Position numbers and translations under genes: made by a program. From VFJQ01 sp044226525 (GTDB lineage: Bacteria; Verrucomicrobiota; Verrucomicrobiia; Chthoniobacterales; Chthoniobacteraceae), in contig JBGAGV010000005.1 in the NCBI GenBank assembly GCA_044226525.1, forward strand, positions 248,001 to 312,000: a DNA stretch of 64,000 nt. The letters are read 5' to 3'. Position 1 is the stretch's first letter. Each line of letters begins with the position of its first letter. The notes under the pieces are model-generated. The model saw only the letters and a program-made list of their open reading frames with translations. It was not told where the DNA came from and ran no database searches. Positions 44,899 to 54,885 of this stretch are shown in pieces.

Positions 44899-47847
44899 TC
44901 AGACCACCGCCGCCTGCTGGCGGCCGAGAGCGACGCTGAGCGCGGCCTGCATCTCGCTGTCCGCGCGCAGCACGCCCTCGCGGTCCAGGTTCACGGCGTT
45001 GTAGATCGGGATGCGCAGGTGATTATCGGCCAGCAGCATGGCCTCGCCCTTGGCCGCGCCGCGGATGATGGCCTGTTCGGCCGGCGTCAACTCGAAGAGC
45101 TCGGCCAGGGCGCGCGTTGCGAACTGGCTCTCCTGGCGGAAGATCATCTTGAAGCGGGTCAGGTCCTTGATCATGGCGCTCTCTGGATTGGCCAGGAAGC
45201 TCTCGGCGGTGTGGAAGATCAGGTACAGGGCCGCCATGTACTTGGGGAAGCTCTGCGACATTCCGACGAAGCGCCGCCCCGCGCCCGGATACGCGAAGAG
45301 GAAGCGCGCCTCGTCCACCACCACGTGTGTGGGTTGACGGCTGCCGGCGCCGGCGAAGACCTCGTTCTGGATGCCGGTCAGTTGCAGGCGGGTCACGATC
45401 GCGGCCAGCTTGTCGTCTGTGCTCTGGCGCAGCGAGCGCATGCCGAAGAACGCGGCCTGCTCGCGGCTGAGGTCGATGGTCGTGCGCTGATTGAACATGC
45501 CCGCGTACAGGCCGTCGTAGGCGAACTGCTCGAGGATGCTGGCCAGATGAAAGGCCTCGTCGCTCTCCTTCTGGCTGTAGAGCCGGTCCACCAGCTGCGA
45601 GAGGACCGGCATGTGCTCGGGATGCCAGGTATCGGGCGCATCCTCGCGCACGCCGGCCAGCGCCAGCGTGTCGCGGTAGGCCTTGACCAGCGTGTTGAAC
45701 TCGCCGGCGCTGAGCTCGGCCCGTGCGATGCTCTCGGTGAAGCTCACCAGGGCCTCGGCCGAGTAGCGCACGGCGTGATCGTGGCGGCGCTGCAGGTCCA
45801 TGGGATTGAAGAACCCGGTGTGCGCGCCCGGATCGCTGTAGGCCAGGACGCGCGCCACCTCGCGCAACGCGCGGTGCGGGCTCTCGCGCAGCGGCGCAAG
45901 CACGTCGGTCAGGAGCGGAGGCTCATGCGCCCAGGTCTCGACTGACTCGAGCGCGATGCCGCGCGCTTCGAGCGCGCGATCGTAGGCATCGGCCAGGGCC
46001 TGCTGCTGTTCGGGTGCGAGAGTCGTGTCCGTCAGGGCCTGATACTGGCGCTGCAGATCGGCGAAGCCTGCGGCCGGGCCGGACTCGTCCACCCCGCCGA
46101 TGCGCACCCGCGCGCGCTCGCGGCCGGTGGCGATCTCGATATAGGGTGCGTGCAGGGCCACGGCCAGCTTGAGGTATTCCTGTTCCGGGTCCATGACGAA
46201 GCCGCGATGGCCGAGGTCCACGGTCTTCCAGATCAGGTCCTTGCTCGTCATCGACTTGCCCGAACGCTGGCTGCCGATCAGCAGCATCGAAGCGTTGTTG
46301 TTGCCGCCCTGGAAAGGATCCAGGCAGACCAGCATGCCGTTGCCCTTGTGGACGCCGAAGTGATAGCCACCCGGCTCCATGTACTCGCGCCGCACGAACG
46401 GGAAGCAGGCCCCGAGCGCGTCGGCCGACATGATCCGCGGCGTGTGGCGATACGTCAGACGCCCGACCGGACGCGCGGCCATGAAGATCTCGGCCTGGTG
46501 GCGGGTCGCGGGCGTGAAGCGGAACTCGCGCCGCTTGAGTTCGATCTCGAAGTCGCGGCAGAAGTCGCCTAAGGCCGTCAGGTCGTTGGCCCAGACGATC
46601 GCGTACCAGTACAGGTCGAAGGGCGCCAGGAGCGCGACTTCCATCTCGGCCCGCAGGGCCTCGATCGCCTTGATCTGGGCTTCGTTGGCCCAGTCGGTGA
46701 CGACGCCGCGCTTCTGGTTGAGCAGCTTGTTGGCCTGCAGCTCGGTCTCTTTGCGCTTGTAACGCTCGCGCACGTGCAGGGGATCGCCGGCGACGACATA
46801 CAGGCTATGCGTGACGTCGGCCGGGAAGCCGAGCAGGCTCGCCAGGTCGACCTCGGCCGCGGTGGCGAAGTCGTGGATCAGATAGCAGCGGCCATAGACC
46901 TCGCCGACCTGGATGAAGCTCGGGTCCTCCTCGAGACGATCCGGAGCGAGGAGCTCGGCCAGCGCCGCGGGGTCGCCGGCCGCGCGCACGAAGGACTCGC
47001 GCGCCGGCGGGTGATAGCCGGCGCGTTGCAGATGGAAGGCCCGGTTGCGTCCGCCGGCGCGTTCTTGCGCCGCATGGTCCAACACCACCTGCGAGCTGAG
47101 CCCCGAGCCCATCAGGCTCGGGCTGTGGTGATAGCTCTCCCAGAGCGCCTGGCACATGGCCGGGCCGTCCAGCTCGACGGTCTCGACGCCGGCGTCGGCC
47201 AGAATGGCGCGCGCCAGCTTGACCTGATTCGCAAGCATGTCGAGCGCGGTCTTGATGGCCGGACCGTCCAGGGCCCGGGTCGTGGTCTTCTTGTGCAGCG
47301 AGACCGCGAAGGGGTTGTAGGGGATGACCAGCAGATAGCGCTGCTGCATCGGACAGAGCGCGTCGCCGAGCCGTTCGAGGAACCCGACCGTGTCGTCGGC
47401 CGAGCGCGCCCGCGCCAGACGGCGATCGGCGAGGGCCGCGGTCCCGGCCGACTCCGAGAGCGTGCGCCAGTGCTCGGCCCGCTCGCGCCAGAGGTCGAGA
47501 TACTCGCCCGTGGCCTGGGGTCGGCTCGAGATCAGGATCTGCCAGGTCGCGGGCGCGCGGAGGCGTCGCAGCGCCTGACCGAACGTCTGCCAGTGATGCA
47601 GCTTGGCGTCCCGGTCGCCGCGTTGCAGATCGACCGGCTGCACCTCGAGCATGCGCACGAAGGTCCCGTTGTCCAGCACCAGGGCCGGACCCATCAGGGC
47701 CATGACGTCAACCAGCTCGATCGAGTCGGAGACGGCCCGCGTCTGCAGCCGCCGCAGCTTGGGCGCCTGGCGCGGCGCGGCCGGCCGGTGTGGAGTCGGG
47801 TGGGCGCCGACGTCCAGGCGGTTCTTGAGATCGCTCCAGAGACTCAT
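44899..47847 (-). CDS. virB4: Type IV secretion ATPase VirB4
   Basis: 982 residues. An N-terminal VirB4/CagE-type domain is followed by the ATPase with Walker A LLIGSQRSGKSMTSKDLIW (about residue 525), GFVMDPEQEYL as strand after it, and THVVVDEARFLFAYPGAGRR as Walker B with its DE pair. There is no VirB3 fusion. It powers substrate transfer and pilus assembly from the cytoplasmic face. It is preceded by the PrgI-like gene and followed by the M23 gene, with a 2-bp gap. Confidence 0.9.
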   Translation of the reverse strand: MSLWSDLKNRLDVGAHPTPHRPAAPRQAPKLRRLQTRAVSDSIELVDVMALMGPALVLDNGTFVRMLEVQPVDLQRGDRDAKLHHWQTFGQALRRLRAPATWQILISSRPQATGEYLDLWRERAEHWRTLSESAGTAALADRRLARARSADDTVGFLERLGDALCPMQQRYLLVIPYNPFAVSLHKKTTTRALDGPAIKTALDMLANQVKLARAILADAGVETVELDGPAMCQALWESYHHSPSLMGSGLSSQVVLDHAAQERAGGRNRAFHLQRAGYHPPARESFVRAAGDPAALAELLAPDRLEEDPSFIQVGEVYGRCYLIHDFATAAEVDLASLLGFPADVTHSLYVVAGDPLHVRERYKRKETELQANKLLNQKRGVVTDWANEAQIKAIEALRAEMEVALLAPFDLYWYAIVWANDLTALGDFCRDFEIELKRREFRFTPATRHQAEIFMAARPVGRLTYRHTPRIMSADALGACFPFVRREYMEPGGYHFGVHKGNGMLVCLDPFQGGNNNASMLLIGSQRSGKSMTSKDLIWKTVDLGHRGFVMDPEQEYLKLAVALHAPYIEIATGRERARVRIGGVDESGPAAGFADLQRQYQALTDTTLAPEQQQALADAYDRALEARGIALESVETWAHEPPLLTDVLAPLRESPHRALREVARVLAYSDPGAHTGFFNPMDLQRRHDHAVRYSAEALVSFTESIARAELSAGEFNTLVKAYRDTLALAGVREDAPDTWHPEHMPVLSQLVDRLYSQKESDEAFHLASILEQFAYDGLYAGMFNQRTTIDLSREQAAFFGMRSLRQSTDDKLAAIVTRLQLTGIQNEVFAGAGSRQPTHVVVDEARFLFAYPGAGRRFVGMSQSFPKYMAALYLIFHTAESFLANPESAMIKDLTRFKMIFRQESQFATRALAELFELTPAEQAIIRGAAKGEAMLLADNHLRIPIYNAVNLDREGVLRADSEMQAALSVALGRQQAAVV

Positions 47848-47853
47848 GGCTGA

Positions 47854-48432
47854 TTACCCCAATGGCCAGAACGCGGACAGGTAGGTGGCGCCGCCGCGCC
47901 ACAGATAGAGCGACAGCCCGACCACCAGCGCCAGGCCCAGCGTGTTGAGCACGAGCACAAAGAAGTCGGCGCGCACTTCGCGTTGCGGCACGAGCGCGAT
48001 CGGGCCGCGACGCGGGGCGCGGTACGGCCGCGCAACCGCCGGCCGTGTCGGTCGCGTGGCCGCCGGCTTCGCTGGGACAGGTTCCTCACGGCGCTCGGGT
48101 TCGCGCTCGGCGGTGCGCATCAGGGCGACGCCGTCCTCGCGCTCGCGCCGCAACGCATGCAGTTCGAAGACGCGCCGCTTGCCGCGAAAGTGCAGGACCT
48201 CCAGCAACCAGGCCTCGGGCGTGAGGTCGCCAATGCGGCCGATGGCGAGGGCCAGGCCGATCCCAGCCAACACCACGACCAGCGGCAACCGGATCTCGAG
48301 CGCCAGGGCGTTGGCGAAGAGCAACACGCCAACGACCACGACCAGCGTGGCAGCCAGCACCACCGCCACCCGGCGCGGGATGCCCCAGATCGTGGCGGCG
48401 CCGATATCGACGTTGAGAAGCGGTCGGCTCAT
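47854..48432 (-). CDS. PrgI/VirB3-like T4SS membrane protein
   Basis: 192 residues. Two hydrophobic segments (about 22-40 and 43-65) precede a TPEAWLLEVLHFRGKRRVF stretch, as in PrgI/VirB3 proteins, which have a short inner-membrane N-terminus. A third helix lies at the C-terminus (VLVLNTLGLALVVGLSLYLW). The middle is Arg/Pro-rich and likely disordered. Start and upstream stop overlap by ATGA. Its place directly before VirB4 matches PrgI in Gram-positive conjugation operons. Confidence 0.65.
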   Translation of the reverse strand: MSRPLLNVDIGAATIWGIPRRVAVVLAATLVVVVGVLLFANALALEIRLPLVVVLAGIGLALAIGRIGDLTPEAWLLEVLHFRGKRRVFELHALRREREDGVALMRTAEREPERREEPVPAKPAATRPTRPAVARPYRAPRRGPIALVPQREVRADFFVLVLNTLGLALVVGLSLYLWRGGATYLSAFWPLG

Positions 48433-50834
48433 GCAGCCTCCTGGGCGGACGTGGCGCCCCGTCCACTGAACAGGCGATCCGCCACGCCGGCGAAATCGGA
48501 GCCGAGCGTGACCCGGTAGCGCTGAGCCCAGGCGACGTGGGCCTGCTTGAAGCGGTCCGGGTTCGCGCCGATCCGTGGGTTTTGATATAGCGCCGCCAAT
48601 CGCGATGCGGCCTGCACGCGCTGATCGCGATCGATCGGCGCCTGGCGCAGGCCATCGGTGGCCTGGTGGGTGGCGTCCAGCGCGTCGTGCAGGTCAGGGT
48701 TCTGTCCCGACGCGCGCAGCGTTCGACTGAGCGTTCCGGCATACCAGGCCGGCGCGGGATGCGCGCCCGTGGGCGGCGGCGGTGACTCGGAGCCGTCCGC
48801 AATCCGGCTGGCCACTGCCCACTCCGCACGCCGCTCGCTCAGCTTGCCCTGCGGGGTGCCGCCGAGGTCGTGCGCCGGCGCGGTGCGATCCGGCGACGTC
48901 GGCTGCTCGTGCTCGAGAGCCACTTCATAGTGGTGTTGGGCCTGGGCCATCTCCGCGCCGGCCGCGAGTCCGCTGCCGAGCGCGCGTAGCGTGGGGTTGC
49001 CGGTGTGCGCGAGCAATCGGCCCGCCGCGCGCACCAGCTGCGTGGCCCGGGCTTGACGCGCCGCGGCCAGCGCGCCGTTGACGTGAGCGGCCGTCACCGC
49101 GGTGTCGGAGGTGGCCGTGGCGACGCGCGACGTCGTCGATCGAGTTCCCTCTTGAGGCGCGGCATCGCGTTGCGGTGACTCGGATCGACCATCCGGCGCG
49201 TCGCCACGCTGATCCGAACCGTCTCCGGACTCCGTCGTCGCCGACGGATTTGACGTCGCGTGAGACGACGCACCGTTCCCGTTGACGGCGACTCCAGTGT
49301 CCGTTCCCAATCCATTCGCACCGTTGAGGTGAGGCATCGTCGACGAAGGCGCTTGCGGAGCCGCGGACCGTATGGGTCGATCGCTTTGAGCCGTTGGGCT
49401 TGAGCCGTTCTCGCGAGCGCGCGGCGTTGAGCGTGTTGCCGCAGCGACCTCGCCGCTGCTGCGCCCGTTCATGGAGAGTGTCGACGCGCCCTCCCCTGCC
49501 GACGCCGCGCCGGCGCCGCTGGCGTTCGAGGCCGTGACGGCAGAACCGGTCGCCGCCGACTCGGCCGTCGCGGCTCCGGCCGTCGCCCCGCTCGCGGTCA
49601 CGGCGCCCGCCGTCCCGGCGCTAGCTCCTCCCACGGCTGCACCCGCGCCAAGCAGTCCCGGCGCCAGCGTTCCGGCCGAGGCGACGAGTGCCACCGCGCC
49701 CAGGGCCAACGTCCCGAGGCCCGTCAAAGTGGCGCGCATCTCGTCATGCACGGCCGTGATGGCGCCGAACAGGATCTGGCCGGCTTTGAAGTTGATGCTG
49801 AGCAGAATGCTGATGGCGCCCGCGAGCGTGGCGGCGCGCGCGATGTAGCCGCCGATGCTGTCCAGCTGGATGTTGGTGGCGATGCCGTACGAAAGCTTGA
49901 GCAGGGTCACGTTCACGACCGGCACCAGCAGCGCCATGACCGTGCCCTTGAGCCAGAGGTCGCGCAGCCAACTCAGCGGCGGCAACACGCCGAGCACGAT
50001 GACGAGCGGCGCCACCAAGGTCAGCAGCGCCATCATGGCGATGTAAGCCGCCACCGCCAGGATCAGCGAGATCAAGATGGCCGCGCCCAGGAAGAGCGCG
50101 AAGAACACCAGGTACACGATCACGGTCGGCGCAACGCCGCCCAGGACGCTGGCGAAGAAGAACGCGCCGGCCAGGTTCATGCCGGTCAGAGCTGCGCTCC
50201 CCCGCCCGCCCGAGAAATCCAGGCTGAAGATCCAGACCGCGAACCATTTGCTGATGGCGTGCGCCAGGCTGAGCGCATAGAACGACACGGCCGCGCCCGC
50301 GCCGGCCAGGAACCATTCGCCGACCGCCTCTTTGAGTTCCGCCCAGGTGAGCGTGGAAAGCATCGAGCGCCGCAGCTTGTCCACGGCCAGGAGCGCCAGC
50401 ACGAGCGGCATCAGCGCGAGGGCCAGCGTGAGCGCGGCATCCCAGCCCGGCTTGACCTGCTGCAACAAGGTGGTGGCGGCATAGTTGTCTCCCGGCGGCG
50501 CCGCGATGCCGTACACGGAGTCGAAGACCAGCTTGTCGAGCGCATTGCCGTAGGCCTGTTCGGCCTCGGCATTGAGGCCGTTGGCCAGATGGCTCGTGAT
50601 CCCGACGATTGCGTCTTCCAGGATGCTGTTCTCGAAGCGCAGGTAGTGATTGATCACTTGCGGCGGCGCCGGTGTGCCGGTGGGCGTCGGGGTGCTTGGC
50701 GATGGAACCGGCTGAGGCTCCGCCGTGCCGCCGTCCTGGGCCAAAGCAGGGCTGGCGGGCGCGAGGGCCGCGCCCGCCAGCAGGCCGAGGCCGGCCAGGA
50801 GCACCGCAAGGATCAGCACACGAGGAGCGCGCAT
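48429..50834 (-). CDS. VirB6/TrbL-like polytopic T4SS channel protein
   Basis: 801 residues. A cleavable-looking signal (LAGLGLLAGAALAPASPALA), a Pro/Thr-rich linker, then at least seven transmembrane helices between about residues 135 and 400, including long AILISLILAVAAYIAMMALL runs, as in VirB6/TrbL. The C-terminal 400 residues are low complexity (Ala, Ser, Thr, Gly) with a helical end and are cytoplasmic or exposed. It probably forms the inner-membrane pore. The long tail is unusual and may vary in length among relatives. Confidence 0.75.
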   Translation of the reverse strand: MRAPRVLILAVLLAGLGLLAGAALAPASPALAQDGGTAEPQPVPSPSTPTPTGTPAPPQVINHYLRFENSILEDAIVGITSHLANGLNAEAEQAYGNALDKLVFDSVYGIAAPPGDNYAATTLLQQVKPGWDAALTLALALMPLVLALLAVDKLRRSMLSTLTWAELKEAVGEWFLAGAGAAVSFYALSLAHAISKWFAVWIFSLDFSGGRGSAALTGMNLAGAFFFASVLGGVAPTVIVYLVFFALFLGAAILISLILAVAAYIAMMALLTLVAPLVIVLGVLPPLSWLRDLWLKGTVMALLVPVVNVTLLKLSYGIATNIQLDSIGGYIARAATLAGAISILLSINFKAGQILFGAITAVHDEMRATLTGLGTLALGAVALVASAGTLAPGLLGAGAAVGGASAGTAGAVTASGATAGAATAESAATGSAVTASNASGAGAASAGEGASTLSMNGRSSGEVAAATRSTPRARENGSSPTAQSDRPIRSAAPQAPSSTMPHLNGANGLGTDTGVAVNGNGASSHATSNPSATTESGDGSDQRGDAPDGRSESPQRDAAPQEGTRSTTSRVATATSDTAVTAAHVNGALAAARQARATQLVRAAGRLLAHTGNPTLRALGSGLAAGAEMAQAQHHYEVALEHEQPTSPDRTAPAHDLGGTPQGKLSERRAEWAVASRIADGSESPPPPTGAHPAPAWYAGTLSRTLRASGQNPDLHDALDATHQATDGLRQAPIDRDQRVQAASRLAALYQNPRIGANPDRFKQAHVAWAQRYRVTLGSDFAGVADRLFSGRGATSAQEAA

Positions 50835-50856
50835 CTCGACCTGGCCGATGAACGCG

Positions 50857-51168
50857 TCACTGTCCCGCGACGTTGATCTCGATCTGCGGGATCTCGACCG
50901 TGATCGTGCCGGCGGCCTCGGTCAGGCCGTTGGCGATCGTTGTGATGACGACCGGCACGCTCAGCCCGAGCGCGGCCAGGAGCACGGTCATGACGATGCG
51001 CGTGTAGGCCTGGTTGAGGCCGACCGCGCTGCCCAGCTGGTTGGCCCACTGCGCTTCGATCGAGCCACGCGCGACGCCGATAGCCAGGAAGATGAAGCTG
51101 ACGCCCACCGCCAGCACGACGATCCAGACGCCGATTTGCGAGAAGACTTGGATGACGGACTCAAACAT
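50857..51168 (-). CDS. Small two-helix T4SS protein (VirB2/TrbC-like)
   Basis: 103 residues with two hydrophobic helices, at about 12-32 and 60-82, joined by a polar loop (RGSIEAQWANQLGSAVGLN), the layout of pilin-like VirB2/TrbC proteins. No clear signal peptide. It directly precedes the VirB6-like gene in the same transcript. Confidence 0.55.
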   Translation of the reverse strand: MFESVIQVFSQIGVWIVVLAVGVSFIFLAIGVARGSIEAQWANQLGSAVGLNQAYTRIVMTVLLAALGLSVPVVITTIANGLTEAAGTITVEIPQIEINVAGQ

Positions 51169-51228
51169 GCGAAGCCTCCAAAGAACAGGATGGGGATCGG
51201 TGGAGAGAGGAATGGCACGTCGCCAGGC

Positions 51229-51777
51229 CTACCTCCCGGCCGCCAGCTCGATCAGCCGGGTCGCGATCTGAGCGGCGCCCACCGTGAACGCGGCGGTCAC
51301 GACCACCATGACCGTGCGTTCGATCCAAATGGATAGAGCCCCTGGTCGGCCGGTGAAGCCGGCCAGTTGCGCGGCGAGCGAACCCGTGGCGGCGCCGACC
51401 GCGACCCAAAAGCCGCCGGTGAGCACCACCGTGCGCGCGAGCGCCGTGGCGATGCGGACGTAGATGAGGGCGATGTCGCCCGGGTTGGAGGGTGCTGTGG
51501 CGATCGCAGCTAGTTCTTGGCCGAGTTGCTGGGCGTTGTAGGCGACGACCAGACAAACCAGCGCCGGCAGCGCGCGGCTGGCTGCTTCGACCAGTACGCC
51601 TGGTCTTCCAGCAGCGGCCGCGGCCTGAGCTTCAATGGCCGTCATCACCACGCTGAGGAAGAAGAGCGACCCGACGATCGCCATCGCGATCGAGACCGCC
51701 GTGGCTATGGCGGCCAGGGCCTCAGGTTGACCTGGCGCGGCTAGACGATGAAGTGTGTGAGCAAACGGATAGAGCAT
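51229..51777 (-). CDS. Four-helix membrane protein heading the T4SS operon
   Basis: 182 residues with hydrophobic segments near 25-45, 68-85, 105-130 and 150-175 and short loops. No family recognised. It is the first gene of the transfer operon on the minus strand, preceded by a stem-loop. It probably is a T4SS accessory or channel component. Alternative later starts cannot be excluded, as no strong ribosome site lies outside the stem-loop. Confidence 0.55.
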   Translation of the reverse strand: MLYPFAHTLHRLAAPGQPEALAAIATAVSIAMAIVGSLFFLSVVMTAIEAQAAAAAGRPGVLVEAASRALPALVCLVVAYNAQQLGQELAAIATAPSNPGDIALIYVRIATALARTVVLTGGFWVAVGAATGSLAAQLAGFTGRPGALSIWIERTVMVVVTAAFTVGAAQIATRLIELAAGR

Positions 51778-51779
51778 GC

Positions 51780-51808
51780 GTGACCCTTGGGGATCAGGGT
51801 AGGGTCAC
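51780..51808 (-). promoter_or_regulatory. Perfect inverted repeat directly 5' of the T4SS operon start
   Basis: GTGACCCT at 51780-51787 and AGGGTCAC at 51801-51808 with a 13-bp spacer. It ends 2 nt before the ATG, and the only ribosome-binding-like AAGGG lies inside its arm. It could be an operator or an mRNA hairpin that hides the ribosome site. Confidence 0.5.
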
Positions 51809-52345
51809 GTTGTTGCGAAGAGGTCAACAGAAGGTCGTCAACTGGGGGACGAGGCGATCGTTCGGCCAGTATTGACCCAGGCTCTTCCGGCGAAGTCCGG
51901 CCGAAGCTCGAGACAGGGGAGTTGCCCACCGGTATCACCTAATGTCGCAGTCGCATCTGGGCGCCGCTGGAGCCGACGCCCTGCTCCAGCAAGCGGGTGG
52001 ATCAGGACAAGGCACCTTGGCGGCAAGCAAACTCAGGACGATTGTCGACTACCTGTGCTGGGGAGCCATGCAAGTCTCAGGACACTTGCGGCGGAGAAAC
52101 GCGTTGTCCGAGCGGGTGTCTGCCCTTAGTGTGTGCGCAAATCTCGCGCCCAAAAGCCAGTACGCATCGATCGAGAAGGCGGCGCTACGGCCTGGACAAC
52201 TCTGAGACCAGGCAACTTCATGTTCCACCCTTGCGACGCGGCTACGCGCTCTGCGTTCTCGCGATAGTACAAGACCGTGCGCCGCAAGGGTGTTTCATGG
52301 GGCGGGGGGCTGTGCCCCACGCCTCAGAGGCCAGAGATCTAGAGC
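51809..52345. other. Non-coding gap upstream of the T4SS operon
   Basis: I see no gene here; all frames over 60 codons look like shadows. The T4SS promoter should lie here, between the operon and the STAND gene that ends at 52346, but I could not single out convincing -35 and -10 boxes. Confidence 0.4.
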
Positions 52346-54790
52346 TCAGAGACGGGAGACGAATGGAAACGCCACTACCCGAAACCCGAAGTAATCGTAC
52401 CCGTCGCTAGGGTGATACCTGGCGCGAACGGGGCACCGCGCAACGTGGGCATCAAAGAAGTATGAGCCGCCGCGCACCATGCGCGCATCGCGGGACTCGG
52501 GATCTTCTCGGCCATCTCTCGGTGCGTACGGGTACTTCTTGTACAGGCTTCGCGTCCATTCCCAGACGTTGCCAACCAAATCTAGACAGCCGTATGGTGA
52601 GGCGCCCGCCGGGAAACAACCGAGTGTCGAAATGGTGCCGATCCCGGTATCTTTTATGTTGCAGCGTTCATGATCGGGCGACACGGCTGAAAGCGTTGGC
52701 GGCCAGGGGTAGTCTCGCTCAGGATAGGTGTTTTCCTCAAGCTGCATGGCCACCGCATCCGGCAACCCATCGCTCAGGGCTCGGATGGCTTTGCCACCGG
52801 CAACCGGCGTCGCTAAGCCGCCTCGCGCGGCTTTCTCCCACTCCGCCTCACTGGGGAGACCGAACCGAAACCTGCTCGGGAGCGCTGAGATGAAGTGATC
52901 GTTCATCCAGGTGCAGAACGCCTGCGCTTTGTCCCAGGTGACATGCCGAACCGGCCGGTTGTCCGGACCGCCCAGGCCATATTCTCGCTTGGGTCTGTGT
53001 CCTGTGCCATCAACAAAATCAAGCCACTGAGCTTGGGATACCGGATGACGCCCAATCCAATAGCCGTAGTCGAGCGCGCGGACACGATGCAGGCCGGCGT
53101 CTTCGCCCATCATGAAGTCGCCTGCGGGTACGAAACAGAACTGCATGCCCTCCACGGTCATCACCTCCGTCCGTGGGTCGCCCAGGCGCGCGAGCACATC
53201 GCCAACGCGCGTGCGTTCGAGCGCTGGCAGCGCTGGGTCGCCCAACCCACGTACCAGCCAGCGCCGGACGCGCTCGAGCTTAGGTTGATCACGCTTGCTG
53301 ACCTGGTCGAGCCGCGCGGTCTCCGTCAGCGCCTGGCCCGCAAGATAGGCTGCCCAGACATCGGTCGCGGCGGTCGACGCCTCTGGCTCGCCATCACAGA
53401 GCGTCTCGGCCAACGTCCAGACCGCACCGCCCATGCCACGTGTGGCTTTAGCGCCGGCCAGGAGCAACACCTCACGCCAGCGTTCGACGTCGGCGCGTAC
53501 AAGGTCACATAGCTGGTCGGGGTAATCGTGGTCAGTGAGGTAGCAGGCGGCCAGATACTCCTGGAAGGTGCGATGTGGGAACGTATACACGCCGACGCCG
53601 CGCGGCAGGAGCAGACCGGCGCGGTGACTTAGGTAATCCACGAGCTGCACCGGGTTCAGGTCCTTCTCACGGCTGAGACCCAGCAGCGCCGCTACCAGAC
53701 GTCCTTCGTCGATGTCGGCCGTGCCACTCAGACCTTGTTGGGCGGCATGCGCCCGAAAGGCCAATTCGTTGAGCACCTGGCGCAGACGATCCTTGCCAGT
53801 GTTCAGAAATTCGGCCAGGCCAGGTTGGCGGACGCCCCTGATCCGTTTAGGCCGTTCCCACAGATCGAGCAGCAGGTCGACGGCGTCGTTGTACAACTCC
53901 TCGCGGTTCTCCGGCAGCGGGCCGTTGCGCCAGGCGTGCAGGCTGGCCATCAACGTGAGCAACAGCGGTCGTTCGGCAAAGACGGCCAGGCGCGGGTTGC
54001 GCCTGATCGCGACATAGAGATTCTGGGCGCGCACCTGGCCGTCCTTGAGGTCACGGACGACCGCGATGTAGTTGTACCAGTGGTAGATGAAGGTCCCAAT
54101 CTGTTCGGGGCTGAACGGCGCCAGCACTGTGGTCTCGAAGTCCGACAGCCGCCAATCATGTTGCTGATAGGCGTACGTGCGGCCCGTGACCACCATCCGG
54201 CACTTCCCAAACGTGCCCGCGAACGACTCCACCGCCTGGCGAAGCTGGATCCGGCGATCATCGGCCTCCGGCACCTCGTCCAAACCATCAAGGAGAATCA
54301 AGCCGCCGCGATCCAGGAGTTCCTGTTTCAGTGGCTCAACGAGTTCTGTCAGAGAATCCTCGCCCAGCTCTGACGTGATGTGTTTCCATAGATGATCGGC
54401 GGTGGCTTTCATGCCAACTTTCGGCAGGCCGCGAGCCGCGAAGTCACGCAGGATGACGCGCACCGGCAAAAGCGCGCCGTGCCCCCAGCGAACCAGGGCT
54501 GAACGACCCTCATTTCGACGCACGAGATCCTTTTCCGACTCGGGTTCCTGGAGCCCGACCAGCGTCTTGAGGTTGGCCTCCGTGCGGCCCAGGTCTTCGC
54601 CGCACAGGCACATGGCGACGTAGTTGACGAACGTGCTCTTGCCGGAGCCGGGGTCGCCAAGCAGGACGAGGTGCTTGTGTCGGTTAAGTTGCTCGAGTGC
54701 GGAGAGGCGGCGGCGAGGCTCGCGGTCGCCGGCCGTCAATGTGTCGGCCTCCAGCTCAGTAGTGTCGAGCGCGGTGTAGACGGCATGCAA
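52346..54790 (-). CDS. STAND NTPase with FGE-sulfatase-like C-terminus, N-terminus displaced by a frame break
   Basis: The annotated start is TTG 54790, giving 814 residues: Walker A LLGDPGSGKST (about 43-53), Walker B LILLDGLDEV (164-173), helical repeats, and an FGE-like domain from about residue 555 with GCFPAGASPYGCLDLVGNVW and RGGSYFF. The same frame continues upstream of the TTG through TLRQAYLNRLFEQC, which aligns with SLREGYLLRIFELC in the intact 988-residue paralogue. The real protein therefore begins earlier, most likely as a fusion to the 143-residue upstream frame through the A9 tract. The fused length would be about 990 residues. It is an NLR-like sensor of unknown ligand. Confidence 0.75.
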   Translation of the reverse strand: MHAVYTALDTTELEADTLTAGDREPRRRLSALEQLNRHKHLVLLGDPGSGKSTFVNYVAMCLCGEDLGRTEANLKTLVGLQEPESEKDLVRRNEGRSALVRWGHGALLPVRVILRDFAARGLPKVGMKATADHLWKHITSELGEDSLTELVEPLKQELLDRGGLILLDGLDEVPEADDRRIQLRQAVESFAGTFGKCRMVVTGRTYAYQQHDWRLSDFETTVLAPFSPEQIGTFIYHWYNYIAVVRDLKDGQVRAQNLYVAIRRNPRLAVFAERPLLLTLMASLHAWRNGPLPENREELYNDAVDLLLDLWERPKRIRGVRQPGLAEFLNTGKDRLRQVLNELAFRAHAAQQGLSGTADIDEGRLVAALLGLSREKDLNPVQLVDYLSHRAGLLLPRGVGVYTFPHRTFQEYLAACYLTDHDYPDQLCDLVRADVERWREVLLLAGAKATRGMGGAVWTLAETLCDGEPEASTAATDVWAAYLAGQALTETARLDQVSKRDQPKLERVRRWLVRGLGDPALPALERTRVGDVLARLGDPRTEVMTVEGMQFCFVPAGDFMMGEDAGLHRVRALDYGYWIGRHPVSQAQWLDFVDGTGHRPKREYGLGGPDNRPVRHVTWDKAQAFCTWMNDHFISALPSRFRFGLPSEAEWEKAARGGLATPVAGGKAIRALSDGLPDAVAMQLEENTYPERDYPWPPTLSAVSPDHERCNIKDTGIGTISTLGCFPAGASPYGCLDLVGNVWEWTRSLYKKYPYAPRDGREDPESRDARMVRGGSYFFDAHVARCPVRARYHPSDGYDYFGFRVVAFPFVSRL

Positions 54791-54885
54791 ACTGAGACGC
54801 GCCTCAGCCTGGCGGTCGATACCGGCTAGGTCGAGGCCGCTGCACTGCTCGAAAAGGCGGTTGAGATAAGCCTGGCGGAGCGTCG

